A stretch of DNA of 64,000 nt, from the NCBI RefSeq assembly GCF_006874705.1, contig NZ_CP035382.1, positions 4,030,001 through 4,094,000 of the forward strand. Direction: 5' to 3'. This document shows, piece after piece, positions 9,693-17,951 of the stretch (position 1 is its first letter; each line of letters begins with the position of its first letter). The notes under the pieces were generated by a model that was not told the origin of the DNA, searched no databases, and saw only the letters and a list, made by a program, of their open reading frames with translations. The stretch is from Leclercia adecarboxylata. GTDB lineage: Bacteria; Pseudomonadota; Gammaproteobacteria; Enterobacterales; Enterobacteriaceae. The translations under genes were made by a program, and so were the position numbers.

Positions 9693-10007
9693 ATGGATTT
9701 AAACTTCAAAAAGCCTGATGAGATCGTTAAGTTGCTGTGCGAGCGATTACGCCAGGAGCGCATTCGCCGCCAGTTTACCCAGGCCGAACTGGCGCAACGG
9801 GCTGGCGTGGGGGTGAATACGGTTTCAAATCTGGAGGCGGGGCGCAACGTCGGCTTTGAAGTTGTGGTTCGTGTGGCGATGGTGCTGGGTCTTACCCCTG
9901 AGCTGGAGAACCTGTTTCAGCCGCAGCTCGAGAGCCTGGACGATCTTCAGCGCTTCGAAGCCAGCGCGTCCCGCCAGCGCATAAGGAAAAGGAGTCATGA
10001 TGCCTGA
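9693..10007 (+). CDS. HipB-like Xre-family antitoxin/repressor
   Basis: Small helix-turn-helix protein of 104 residues. The Xre domain spans about 15-70, with 'FTQAELAQRAGVGVNTVSNLEAG' as recognition region. It lies directly upstream of a HipA-like kinase gene and overlaps it by 8 bases, the usual antitoxin-toxin order. A TATAAT at 9645-9650 and a TTAAC...GTTAA inverted pair near 9660-9680 upstream are a plausible promoter and operator. The C-terminal tail is basic ('RQRIRKRS'). Confidence 0.85.
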   Translation: MDLNFKKPDEIVKLLCERLRQERIRRQFTQAELAQRAGVGVNTVSNLEAGRNVGFEVVVRVAMVLGLTPELENLFQPQLESLDDLQRFEASASRQRIRKRSHDA

Positions 10008-11262
10008 TCGCGTAGAGGTTTATTACGAGGGCTGGGGTGAACGCTGGTTGTGGGGAACGCTGGCGACCACCATCGCACTGACCGGGCGGCCGCTGATCTT
10101 CTTCGAATACAGCCCGCAGGCGCTGGAAAAAGGTTTTGAATTATCTGCGTTTAGTCTTCCTCTTAAGGGTGACAAGCTGCGACAAAATTTTCCCGCTCAC
10201 CAGTTAGGTTTGCCTGGCCCGGTCTATGACTCCCTGCCTGACGGCTGGGGTATGCTGCTGATGGATCGCTTGTTCAGGCAGCGTGGCCTGAGTACGGCCC
10301 GTGTCGGCCCCCTTGAAAGACTGACCTACATTGGCAGTAATGCGATGGGGGCGATGTCTTTTGTGCCTGTTCAGGCCGATCTTGCCGCGCCACAGAACGA
10401 TATCCCCCTGACGCAGCTTGCAGAAGAGGTAAGGGAGGTGCTGGAAGGCGAAGGCGGGGCATTTTTACACCGGCTGCTGCAGATGGGGGGCTCTCCGCAG
10501 GGGGCAAGGCCTAAAGCCTTGCTCTATCGTGACACTGTCACCGGGAGATTCACCACGATCCCCGTAATGGGCTATGAACCCTGGCTGATCAAGTTTCCTG
10601 CCAGGGATGAGCCTGCCGAAGTGTGCGCCATTGAGATGGTTTATGCCCAGTGCCTGCGGGAGTGCGGCATTGATACCCCGCAAACAGAATATTTTGATCT
10701 GCCGGGCGGCTATGCGGCGTTTGCCAGCAAGCGCTTCGATCGGCAAGCCGGGATGCGTGTACCGATGCAAAGCCTGGCGGCATTTACCGGAGCGGATTAT
10801 CGGGCGCCGGGCTCGCTGGATTACGCCACCTTTATGCGCGCCACGCAGTTCTGTACCAACGATGTGCGAGAAAAAGCGCGCGCCTTTGCCCGGGTTGTCT
10901 TTAACGTCATATTCAATAACCGCGACGATCACCCAAAAAATTTCGCGTATTTAATGTCTGCCGAAGGGACGTGGTCGCTGGCGCCTGCGTTTGATGTCAC
11001 CTGGAACGAAGGCCCAGGCGGATACCACCAGATGGATATTATGGGCGAGGCGTTAAATATTAATAAACAGCATCTGCTGTGGTTGGGCACCCAGGAGGCG
11101 GATCTCAGTGAAACGCAGGTTAACCGGCTGATTGCGAGCATTGCCGATGTCGCCAGTGGATTTTCCGTTTATGCCGAAGCGCTGCTTCCGGGCAAAATTA
11201 CCCCGGCTACCCGGCGTGCCATGCAAAAGCAAATTGATGCCAACATCAAGCAGCTCCGTTAA
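10000..11262 (+). CDS. HipA-like serine/threonine kinase toxin
   Basis: HipA-family kinase of about 420 residues; E. coli HipA phosphorylates glutamyl-tRNA synthetase and causes growth arrest, but the target of this divergent member is unknown. The nucleotide loop 'GGSPQGARPKALL' puts Ser165 at the autophosphorylation position. The catalytic loop 'FNNRDDHPKNF' carries Asp309/310, and the DFG-like element is 'APAFDVTW'. Two adjacent ATGs are possible (9997 and 10000); GGAG at 9991-9994 favours 10000. The catalytic loop is RDDH rather than the DGH seen in the second HipA at 39954-41273. Confidence 0.85.
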   Translation: MPDRVEVYYEGWGERWLWGTLATTIALTGRPLIFFEYSPQALEKGFELSAFSLPLKGDKLRQNFPAHQLGLPGPVYDSLPDGWGMLLMDRLFRQRGLSTARVGPLERLTYIGSNAMGAMSFVPVQADLAAPQNDIPLTQLAEEVREVLEGEGGAFLHRLLQMGGSPQGARPKALLYRDTVTGRFTTIPVMGYEPWLIKFPARDEPAEVCAIEMVYAQCLRECGIDTPQTEYFDLPGGYAAFASKRFDRQAGMRVPMQSLAAFTGADYRAPGSLDYATFMRATQFCTNDVREKARAFARVVFNVIFNNRDDHPKNFAYLMSAEGTWSLAPAFDVTWNEGPGGYHQMDIMGEALNINKQHLLWLGTQEADLSETQVNRLIASIADVASGFSVYAEALLPGKITPATRRAMQKQIDANIKQLR

Positions 11263-11329
11263 AGCCAGGAAGAGCGCAGCTGCATAGGCTACGCTTCAGC
11301 TAATGCTTGTTTAACAAAAGGACTGCGTG

Positions 11330-11665
11330 ATGCTGCAAAAAATCAGCCTGTTATCTCTCGCCTGTGTGCTGTTTACCGGGTGTATGTCCAATGAGGGCAC
11401 GTCCCCCGAAGAGAAAAAGTTTCGCAAAGTAGAGGCCGCGGCAAGCGAATGCGCCGAAATTGTGAAAAACCAGACCATCGAACTCACCGCTGAAGGGAAG
11501 GATGCCAATACCCGCTGGACGACCATAGAGTACGTGGCGTCTGACCAGCGTACCCGCACGGTGGAATATCGAACCTCCTCGGTGCTGGATAATGGCGAGC
11601 CGGGCAAGGCGTGGCAAACCTGCATGTCGGACAAAAAAGCCCTTGTTCCTGAACTGAAAATATAA
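11330..11665 (+). CDS. Small lipoprotein of unknown function
   Basis: Predicted lipoprotein of 111 residues. A short hydrophobic signal ends in 'FTGC', an acceptable lipobox, with cysteine near residue 18. The mature part is charged with two further cysteines, which could form a disulfide in the periplasm. AAAGGA lies 7 bases before the ATG at 11330. I do not recognise the family. It follows the HipA-like gene by 67 bases and may be an independent unit. Confidence 0.65.
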   Translation: MLQKISLLSLACVLFTGCMSNEGTSPEEKKFRKVEAAASECAEIVKNQTIELTAEGKDANTRWTTIEYVASDQRTRTVEYRTSSVLDNGEPGKAWQTCMSDKKALVPELKI

Positions 11666-12024
11666 CCTTCGGGCGGGAGCTGCATCTTCCTCCCGCCAAT
11701 GAAACAAAATGTTAGTATCCTAAACATTATTTTTAGCGCTCTGACGCTCCTCGTTCTTGCATGTTTATAATCACTAGGGGGGATATATAAAAATGGGGGG
11801 CTATGGCGGCATTAGGTGTTGAATAAGCGATCGGAACCATTCATTACATGAATCTATTAATATAAAAAACACACTGATTACGCTGGGTTTTAGATTTTTA
11901 TTAAAATGGTGCGCGTGAAATTAATATTACAAATAGCAGGCGGCAAGACTATTCTTAATTGGTTTTTATTGCGTAAGAATCTCTTCGATCGATTGTTTAT
12001 CAGAATCATCTTAGGGATATAAAA
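11666..12024. other. Intergenic region before the autotransporter
   Basis: AT-rich gap of 359 bases. A GC-rich hairpin (GGCGGGAG at 11672-11679 with CTCCCGCC at 11690-11697) follows the lipoprotein gene but has no T-run. The remainder presumably holds the autotransporter promoter; I see no convincing ORF or known operator. Confidence 0.5.
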
Positions 12025-14586
12025 ATGCGCTATAAAACTCGCCGTACCTTGTTATCACAATGCATCCTGTTCTCTCTGACTGCTTTTTCCGGCTATGCCT
12101 TAGCAGCAGACTGCTCTCCAGCCGATGCGCCAACCAGCACCTGCGGATTCAAGAGTACGAATTATCATGGTCCTAATGGCACCGAGACCTGGGCTGTTAA
12201 TGATAATGGCTCCGCTTACACCAATGATGCCAATACCAACAGCACCGGCAACGGCAATGACGCTATCTATCTGTGGGATAACAAACAGGAAGATACTCAG
12301 TCACTGACCGTAGACGGCACCGACATGAGCGGGACGTTTATTCAGGCTAATTATGGTGGTACCAAAAATATTACCCTGCAGAACGGCGCGACCACCGACA
12401 TGATTGAGGGTGGCAACAACAAGCCGGGTGATAACGGCAGCTTTAACATTGATATCAATAATTCCACGCTGACCGGAGAGAATGACAACCTCATCTACGG
12501 TGCGGCATCGCATGCGAAAACCTATATGGGTGGGGCGGCTATTTTTGTTGACTCCGGTGCCAATGAGGGTACCAACACCGTTAATATCGAAAATGGCAGT
12601 ACCCTTGGCGGTGCTATTTATACCGTGACCGGCGGGGATAACACCATTAATGTTGCCGGGAACAGCACCGTTAACGGCGCTATTTATGCTTTCACTAACA
12701 GCAACAACACCATTAGCGTTGATAACAGTACCGTGACGGCAAATGAAACTAACGCGACGTTGCAGGGCTATTTCGAAGGGGCCTATGCAGGCAACGCGGA
12801 TGCATCAACTATTACCTCGGCGCTTCAGGGGCAAACAATTGCGATGGGTATCTATGGTCAGCAGGCATCCACTATTGCGCTGACCAACGGCACCACGGTA
12901 AATGGCTCTGTTGCGGTTGTCGGGAATGGCTCCTCTACGGCGCAGATCTCCCTCGACAGCAGCACCCTGAACGGCAACATTATTACCGCCGATGAAAGTA
13001 ACACCACGGTGAATCTGAATAACGCTACCGTCAACGGCAATATTACGACCGGAGCGGGAGATGACACGGTCGTGCTGGCCAATAACTCCTCTGTCACCGG
13101 TAACGTGGATGCGGGTACCGGCACCGATGAGCTGTCGATGGATGCCAGCAGCTCCATCACCGGCCAGATCAGCGGATTTGAAACGGTAAACACCACCTCG
13201 GATAACAATATCGACATCGATAAGTTAAACGACAATACCGGCTGGACTATCCAGAATGGCTCCCGTTTAGTGGCCGAAACCACCGGCAGCAATGTCCAGG
13301 TGGCAATGACCTCCGACAGCACCGTTGATTTTGGTAACGTCACCGGGACCAACAACAACCTGACGGTAACCCAGATTTCCCCGTCTACCCTGAACCAGAA
13401 AAACGTTCAGATCGCGACATTCTCTACCACCGGTAACCCGGCCGATGCCGTTGAAGCCCAGTTCAGCAACGGTTCACAGCAGGTTGAAAGCCGCAGCGGC
13501 GCTTACAACTACAATGATTCCCTGACCATTGAGCAGGCGGCACAGCTGAGTAAACGTGCCGGGCTGACTGCCACACCGAATGCTTACAACGTACTGCTCG
13601 ACAGCTCGCGCGGTGAACTGGCCAGCGATGTCCAGGGGGCGATTGCCGGTCTGGATGCCGCCAAACAGGCAGGCCGCATGATAACGGACGATCTGGCAAA
13701 CCGCCTGGATCAGGTTCACCTGCAAAATCTGTATGGCCACACGGCGGATGGGGCGCAACTCTGGGGCGACTTCCTCTACCATCATGGGGATTACAGCGAT
13801 GACGTTGATTACCAGGACATCACCCAGGGTGTGCAGGGCGGCGTTGACTGGACGACCCACCTGACAAACGGCGACAGCCTGACCGGCGGTGTGGCGCTGG
13901 GCTGGACCCGCAGCCGCGACCAGAGCAACAGCGGCGGCGCTAACAGCTTCAACGATACTGTCTATGGCAACTACTACAGCGTTTATGCCGGCTGGCAGCA
14001 GGCGCTGCACGACAACCTGTGGGGTATGTTCGTTGACGGCAGCTTCAGCTACGGCGATATGCGTTACTCAATGTCGGCGAAAAACAGCAAAGAGGACACC
14101 AGCGGCATGACCGAAGCATTAAGCGGCTCCGCGGATGGTAACCTGTATACCACCCAGCTGCGTACCGGTGTCAACGTGATGCTGCCGGGTGAGACCGTCC
14201 TCCAGCCATATGCGACTTTAGGCTGGGATAAAGCAGAGGAGAAAGGCTTCTCTGACAAAGAGCTGACCTTCAGCGATAACCAGGTTTCGCAGTGGAATAC
14301 CAGCGTCGGTATGCACGTGACCACTAAGCTCGCGGATCTCAACAAGAACGTCGAGCTCTACCCATGGGCCGATGCCCGTTACCAGACCGAGTTTAGCGAT
14401 AATACCGACATCAAAGCGGCGGATTATCACAACACCGACGGTCATAACACCTCAATGGGTATCTTCGGGGCGGGTATTAATACCACCATCGGTAACAACT
14501 TCTCCGTTAACACCGGAGTGTACTTCGGTACGGGTGATGTGGATAACGATGCCAGCGTACAGGCCGGTATCAGCTATCAGTTCTAA
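12025..14586 (+). CDS. Autotransporter adhesin-like protein (type V secretion)
   Basis: Classical monomeric autotransporter of 853 residues. A signal peptide ends at 'ALA-AD' (about 27). The passenger (about 28-560) is low in charge and rich in Asn/Thr/Gly/Ser, with repeats such as 'NNTINVAGNSTVNGAIY' typical of a beta-helix. The autotransporter barrel (about 580-853) contains 'LWGDFLYHHGDY' and ends 'VQAGISYQF' with terminal Phe. The passenger has few cysteines, all near its start, and shows no protease triad, so adhesion or aggregation is likelier than catalysis. The binding target cannot be inferred. A strong terminator follows. Confidence 0.9.
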   Translation: MRYKTRRTLLSQCILFSLTAFSGYALAADCSPADAPTSTCGFKSTNYHGPNGTETWAVNDNGSAYTNDANTNSTGNGNDAIYLWDNKQEDTQSLTVDGTDMSGTFIQANYGGTKNITLQNGATTDMIEGGNNKPGDNGSFNIDINNSTLTGENDNLIYGAASHAKTYMGGAAIFVDSGANEGTNTVNIENGSTLGGAIYTVTGGDNTINVAGNSTVNGAIYAFTNSNNTISVDNSTVTANETNATLQGYFEGAYAGNADASTITSALQGQTIAMGIYGQQASTIALTNGTTVNGSVAVVGNGSSTAQISLDSSTLNGNIITADESNTTVNLNNATVNGNITTGAGDDTVVLANNSSVTGNVDAGTGTDELSMDASSSITGQISGFETVNTTSDNNIDIDKLNDNTGWTIQNGSRLVAETTGSNVQVAMTSDSTVDFGNVTGTNNNLTVTQISPSTLNQKNVQIATFSTTGNPADAVEAQFSNGSQQVESRSGAYNYNDSLTIEQAAQLSKRAGLTATPNAYNVLLDSSRGELASDVQGAIAGLDAAKQAGRMITDDLANRLDQVHLQNLYGHTADGAQLWGDFLYHHGDYSDDVDYQDITQGVQGGVDWTTHLTNGDSLTGGVALGWTRSRDQSNSGGANSFNDTVYGNYYSVYAGWQQALHDNLWGMFVDGSFSYGDMRYSMSAKNSKEDTSGMTEALSGSADGNLYTTQLRTGVNVMLPGETVLQPYATLGWDKAEEKGFSDKELTFSDNQVSQWNTSVGMHVTTKLADLNKNVELYPWADARYQTEFSDNTDIKAADYHNTDGHNTSMGIFGAGINTTIGNNFSVNTGVYFGTGDVDNDASVQAGISYQF

Positions 14587-14603
14587 CCCAGTCTGACCCA
14601 ACC

Positions 14604-14641
14604 AAACGGCAGGGATCTCAGGATCCCTGCCGTTTTTTTTT
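14604..14641 (+). terminator. Rho-independent terminator of the autotransporter gene
   Basis: A perfect 14-bp stem (14604-14617 with 14622-14635) around a TCAG loop is followed by a run of T. It starts 17 bases after the stop. Confidence 0.95.
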
Positions 14642-14659
14642 GCAGCACGGCCCGGATTA

Positions 14660-14696
14660 CAATATACTAAAATACATTATATAAAATTGTATATTG
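14660..14696. promoter_or_regulatory. Palindromic operator/promoter of the BigR-like operon
   Basis: CAATATAC (14660-14667) and GTATATTG (14689-14696) form a perfect 8-bp inverted repeat, with a nested ATACA/TGTAT pair inside. The AT-rich dyad lies directly upstream of the ArsR-type regulator gene, where an autoregulating repressor of this family would bind. Confidence 0.65.
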
Positions 14697-14709
14697 ATGG
14701 ATGGAAACC

Positions 14710-15048
14710 ATGACTACAGTGACCGATACTGATATTCAGGATGCCATGAAACAGGCGGCGCTGGGTGCCGCGGAGATTTTGCGCGGTTTGTCCAATGCCG
14801 ACAGGCTGCTGCTGATGTGCCAGTTAAGCCAGGGGGAAGCGAGCGTTGCGCAGCTTGAAGAGGCGGTGGGGATCCACCAGCCTACGTTGTCCCAGCAGCT
14901 GGGGGTACTGCGGCGCTTAAAGCTGGTGGAGACCCGGCGCACAGGCAAACAGATTTTTTACCGGATTGAGGATCCGCGGATCTTCACGCTGCTCAACACC
15001 TTATATGACCTCTATTGCCCACAGGCAGGAGTCGACCATGACGATTGA
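14710..15048 (+). CDS. BigR/YgaV-like ArsR-family sulfur-sensing repressor
   Basis: Winged-helix regulator of 112 residues (an alternative ATG is at 14701). Cysteines at 37 ('LLMCQLS') and 103 ('DLYCPQ') match in position the redox pair of BigR, SqrR and YgaV, which form a di- or polysulfide bond with reactive sulfur and then release DNA. The recognition helix is in 'IHQPTLSQQLGVLRRL'. The gene overlaps the next one by 11 bases, and the product probably represses its own operon through the upstream dyad. Confidence 0.82.
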   Translation: MTTVTDTDIQDAMKQAALGAAEILRGLSNADRLLLMCQLSQGEASVAQLEEAVGIHQPTLSQQLGVLRRLKLVETRRTGKQIFYRIEDPRIFTLLNTLYDLYCPQAGVDHDD

Positions 15049-15469
15049 TTTCTCTCACTTTACGCCCCTGAGCAGCCTCGGCGGCGGGGTATTAATCGGG
15101 CTCGCTGCCATACTGCTGATTCACTTTTGCGGGCGCATTGCCGGGATCAGCGGCATTGTGGCGGGAATGCTGACGAAACAGACCCGAACAGAAGGGTGGC
15201 GGATGGCTTTTTTGGCTGGTCTGATTGGCTCGCCGCTGCTGTTCTCCCTGTTTTTCCCCTTACCGGACATTAACGTTCCAACCTCATGGCCGATGATTAT
15301 TGTTGCCGGCTTGCTGGTCGGCATCGGCTCGCGTCTGGGCTCCGGGTGTACCAGTGGGCATGGCGTCTGCGGCCTGTCGCGTTTTTCTAAGCGCTCTCTG
15401 ATCGCCACGCTGACCTTTATGGCTGTCGGCATTGCTACCGCAACGCTGACCGGATTCTGGCTGGGTTAG
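15038..15469 (+). CDS. YeeE/YedE-family half-transporter (PmpA-like)
   Basis: Inner-membrane protein of 143 residues with four or five hydrophobic segments. 'RLGSGCTSGHGVCG' is the cysteine signature of the YeeE/YedE family, whose full-length member TsuA carries thiosulfate. It is half-sized and works with the next gene as a split transporter. AGGAG lies 6 bases before the ATG. By analogy with BigR-PmpAB operons it moves thiosulfate or another reactive sulfur species. Confidence 0.82.
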   Translation: MTIDFSHFTPLSSLGGGVLIGLAAILLIHFCGRIAGISGIVAGMLTKQTRTEGWRMAFLAGLIGSPLLFSLFFPLPDINVPTSWPMIIVAGLLVGIGSRLGSGCTSGHGVCGLSRFSKRSLIATLTFMAVGIATATLTGFWLG

Positions 15470-15480
15470 GAGGACTGATA

Positions 15481-15888
15481 ATGATAATTAGCGCATTTCT
15501 GTGTGGCCTGATTTTTGGCGTGGGTTTGCTGATAAGCGGAATGGCAAACCCGGAAAAGGTGCTGGGGTTTCTTGACCTTTCTCAGGCCTGGGATCCCTCT
15601 CTTGCCTTCGTGATGATAGGGGCGATTGCGGTGGGGATAGTTGGTTTTGCGCTGGTCAAAGGCAGAGAAAGGGCGTTTTGCGGAGTGCCCATCCTGCTGC
15701 CGAAGAATAACGCCGTAGACCGCGCGCTGCTGGTGGGGGCGATCCTGTTTGGTCTGGGCTGGGGGCTGGCGGGCATTTGTCCCGGGCCGTCCCTGATATT
15801 GTTGGGGGCGGGCGTCGGGAAGGGGCTGCTGTTTGTTTTGGCTATGCTGGCGGGGATGTGGATAGTTAACCGCGTTCGCCCCTCATAA
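15481..15888 (+). CDS. YeeE/YedE-family half-transporter (PmpB-like)
   Basis: Second half of the split YeeE/YedE transporter, 135 residues, with family motifs 'GLLISGMANPEKV' and 'WGLAGICPGP' (conserved cysteine). AGGAGG sits 7 bases before the ATG, and the gene starts 11 bases after its partner, so it is in the same operon. Together with the BigR-like regulator it forms a compact module for sensing and handling sulfur species. Confidence 0.82.
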   Translation: MIISAFLCGLIFGVGLLISGMANPEKVLGFLDLSQAWDPSLAFVMIGAIAVGIVGFALVKGRERAFCGVPILLPKNNAVDRALLVGAILFGLGWGLAGICPGPSLILLGAGVGKGLLFVLAMLAGMWIVNRVRPS

Positions 15889-15896
15889 ACGTTCCT

Positions 15897-16208
15897 TCAG
15901 CGATATCGGACGATCAGATCGGCTTCAGTGTGTTGTTTATTTAACCACTGGACGTACGCTTCACCCCGATTGCCTGGCAAAGCAAATTCAGCATTTGAAG
16001 GAGAGTGTGACGCGAGAGTAATACGTTGCTTATGCGGGGATTTCCCGCATAACATTTGCACGCTTTTACCCTGTTGATCGATTAAACACCCCACCATAAA
16101 AACACGTCCGGAAAAAGTAATTTTAGCGGAGGATGAGGCATGACTGATTGCGGGCAGAATGAGTAATACGAGTAGTTCAACAATAATGGCGATATGACGC
16201 ATGGACAT
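15897..16208 (-). CDS. Half-size pilin-like exported protein
   Basis: Exported protein of about 103 residues. After a signal peptide ending near 'SHA' it has 'KITFSGRVFMVGC', the opening strand of type 1 pilin subunits, a second cysteine ('MLCGK') for the pilin disulfide, and a C-terminus 'ADLIVRYR' like the last pilin strand. The usual pilin is about 160 residues, so the middle is missing. It diverges from the fimbrial operon. It may be a minor subunit, an assembly terminator or a decayed pilin. Two ATGs (16208, 16202) fit the ribosome site. Confidence 0.6.
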   Translation of the reverse strand: MSMRHIAIIVELLVLLILPAISHASSSAKITFSGRVFMVGCLIDQQGKSVQMLCGKSPHKQRITLASHSPSNAEFALPGNRGEAYVQWLNKQHTEADLIVRYR

Positions 16209-16606
16209 TTTCCTCTCTCCTTGAGCGATCGACATGCAGGTATAACCCTTAACCATCAGACGTCCTGTCTGAATGACAGATTACTGCAAAATAGTTTCCT
16301 GGTAAACTATTTCCCATGGATTAGTTAATGCCTGGTTGATTTTCCATCTTCTTCAGAAATATATCTTTGATCTGCGTAGAGGAAATTATTGTAATTATGC
16401 TGTTGCGTTAGTGTTGCAATACACGGAATATCTATAAAGTTTACAAATCAGAACATCTTGTTGATTTTGCCAATCAGTTTTATTTTTTATACTCCTCAGC
16501 CACTTGTGCAGACCTAAGAATCTTCTTAGCTGTCACGCATTAATTGAATGCAATTTGCATTGTTTATTTGGCAGTAATTTAATCTGTCTTTTTACAGGCT
16601 ACAAAA
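16209..16606. promoter_or_regulatory. Divergent control region of the fimbrial genes
   Basis: AT-rich gap of 398 bases between the half-pilin gene and the pilin gene. It contains a perfect 9-bp hairpin (AAATAGTTT 16289-16297, AAACTATTT 16304-16312) and a smaller CTGTC/GACAG pair near 16265-16279. I see no flanking recombinase-type inverted repeats and no recombinase gene nearby, so fim-like inversion is not supported. Confidence 0.45.
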
Positions 16607-17164
16607 ATGAATTCTAAGTCTAAATTTTTATTTTCGGGCGCTATCCTGACCTTATGTTTTACCGGTGTCCCGGCTCACGCTCATACCGTTAATTTTTCCG
16701 GTAAAATCATTAGTGAAACCTGTCAGATCGCCGATAATTCCGGCAATGTTAATGTGAATTTCGGTAGTGTTAACATGGATACACTGAAATCACATGAGCA
16801 AACCACGGCACAAACGCCGTTTCAAATCCATCTGACGGGGTGTCCGACGGCACAAAACGTCAGCATCGGTCTGGAGGGGACGCCTGATACCCACGCCCAC
16901 GGCAAAGCTGATGGAGTACTTGCTATGAACGCAGGTGAGGGTGTGGCGCAAGGTGTTGGAATAGAAGTGTATTCCAGCGATGATGGCTCGACACAGGGCA
17001 CACAGCTCACCTTTGATCATCAGGTAAAAACCACCGCCAAACAGGCTGATGGGAATGGGGATATTACTTTTGGTTTCCTGGCCGATCTGAAGAGTGATTC
17101 TGACGTTGATGTCACCGCCGGTAATATTAATGCAACAGCTAACATTGATATTAATTACGAATAG
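16607..17164 (+). CDS. Major fimbrial subunit (type 1-like pilin)
   Basis: Pilin precursor of 185 residues. A signal peptide ends at 'AHA' (about 26), followed by 'VNFSGKIISETC', the usual donor-strand and first cysteine; the disulfide partner is in 'LTGCPTA'. The C-terminus ends 'TANIDINYE' with the penultimate Tyr typical of chaperone-usher pilins. It is the first gene of a pilin-chaperone-usher-adhesin operon and is separated from the chaperone gene by an attenuator-like hairpin. Confidence 0.92.
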   Translation: MNSKSKFLFSGAILTLCFTGVPAHAHTVNFSGKIISETCQIADNSGNVNVNFGSVNMDTLKSHEQTTAQTPFQIHLTGCPTAQNVSIGLEGTPDTHAHGKADGVLAMNAGEGVAQGVGIEVYSSDDGSTQGTQLTFDHQVKTTAKQADGNGDITFGFLADLKSDSDVDVTAGNINATANIDINYE

Positions 17165-17190
17165 TTATTATTAAATGGGTAGTGTTTTAT

Positions 17191-17224
17191 AAAGGGCAGA
17201 GAAATTCTGCTCTTTTGTTTTTGT
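17191..17224 (+). terminator. Attenuator hairpin between pilin and chaperone genes
   Basis: Bases 17191-17200 pair with 17206-17215 (10 bp with one G-T pair, 5-base loop), followed by TGTTTTTG. This position in fimbrial operons usually lowers expression of chaperone, usher and adhesin relative to the abundant pilin. Confidence 0.75.
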
Positions 17225-17246
17225 AAGCATCTTAAAGAAGCATTCA

Positions 17247-17942
17247 ATGAAAGTGAAAAATCTGATCTTATTATCCGTTCTGGTACTATTATCCTCCCCG
17301 GTACTGGCGGACGGGGTTTCAATCGGAGGAACCCGTTTAATTTATCTTTCAAGCGAAAATGAAGCTGACATCTCTGTTGAGAACACGAATTCAGATGCTC
17401 CCGTTCTGATCCAAAGTTGGGTAAGCGACATTGGGGATCGGAATAAATCCCCCTTCATTGTCACACCGCCATTGTTTCGCCTTGACCCGGGAAATACTAA
17501 CGCCTTACGGGTGATCCAGACCTCCGGTCATCTTGTCGAAAATAAAGAGTCGCTATTTATGCTCAATATCAAGGTGATTCCGGAAAATACAAGCAAGTCG
17601 AACGAAAATATCTTGCAGTTTGCGATTAAGAATCAACTGAAGCTGATTTATCGTCCCGTTGGCTTATCGGGCTCGTCGCTGGAAGCAGCCAAAAATCTGC
17701 ACTGGAGCAAAAATGGCAATCAGCTCCAGGCTGTTAACCCATCGCCTTATTATGTCACCGTAACGTCATTTACGATTGGCAGCCAGGATGTCAAAACCTC
17801 CGTTGACCATAGCATACTGGCACCGGGAGGACATGAGGATTATACGGTTCCTGCAGGAAGTACTGCGCATAATATTTCCTGGAACACGCTGGATGATTTT
17901 GGCGCGCCTCAGCATTTCAGCGCCTCCCTCGCTGCACGTTAA
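17247..17942 (+). CDS. Periplasmic fimbrial chaperone (FimC/PapD family)
   Basis: Chaperone of 231 residues with a signal peptide ending at 'VLA' (about 21). 'GTRLIYLSSENEADISVEN' is the conserved first strand with its Arg, and 'FIVTPPLFRLDPGNTNALRV' is the F1-G1 region that donates a strand to pilins. 'LKLIYRPVGL' marks the start of the second immunoglobulin-like domain. The gene lies between the pilin and usher genes, with 9 bases to the latter. Confidence 0.93.
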   Translation: MKVKNLILLSVLVLLSSPVLADGVSIGGTRLIYLSSENEADISVENTNSDAPVLIQSWVSDIGDRNKSPFIVTPPLFRLDPGNTNALRVIQTSGHLVENKESLFMLNIKVIPENTSKSNENILQFAIKNQLKLIYRPVGLSGSSLEAAKNLHWSKNGNQLQAVNPSPYYVTVTSFTIGSQDVKTSVDHSILAPGGHEDYTVPAGSTAHNISWNTLDDFGAPQHFSASLAAR

Positions 17943-17951
17943 TCGCTTGCC

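Noticed and set aside
16209..16606. Invertible fimbrial promoter (fimS-like switch)
   Set aside because: I found hairpins but no matching inverted repeats at both ends of a promoter segment, and there is no fimB/fimE-type recombinase gene in the window.
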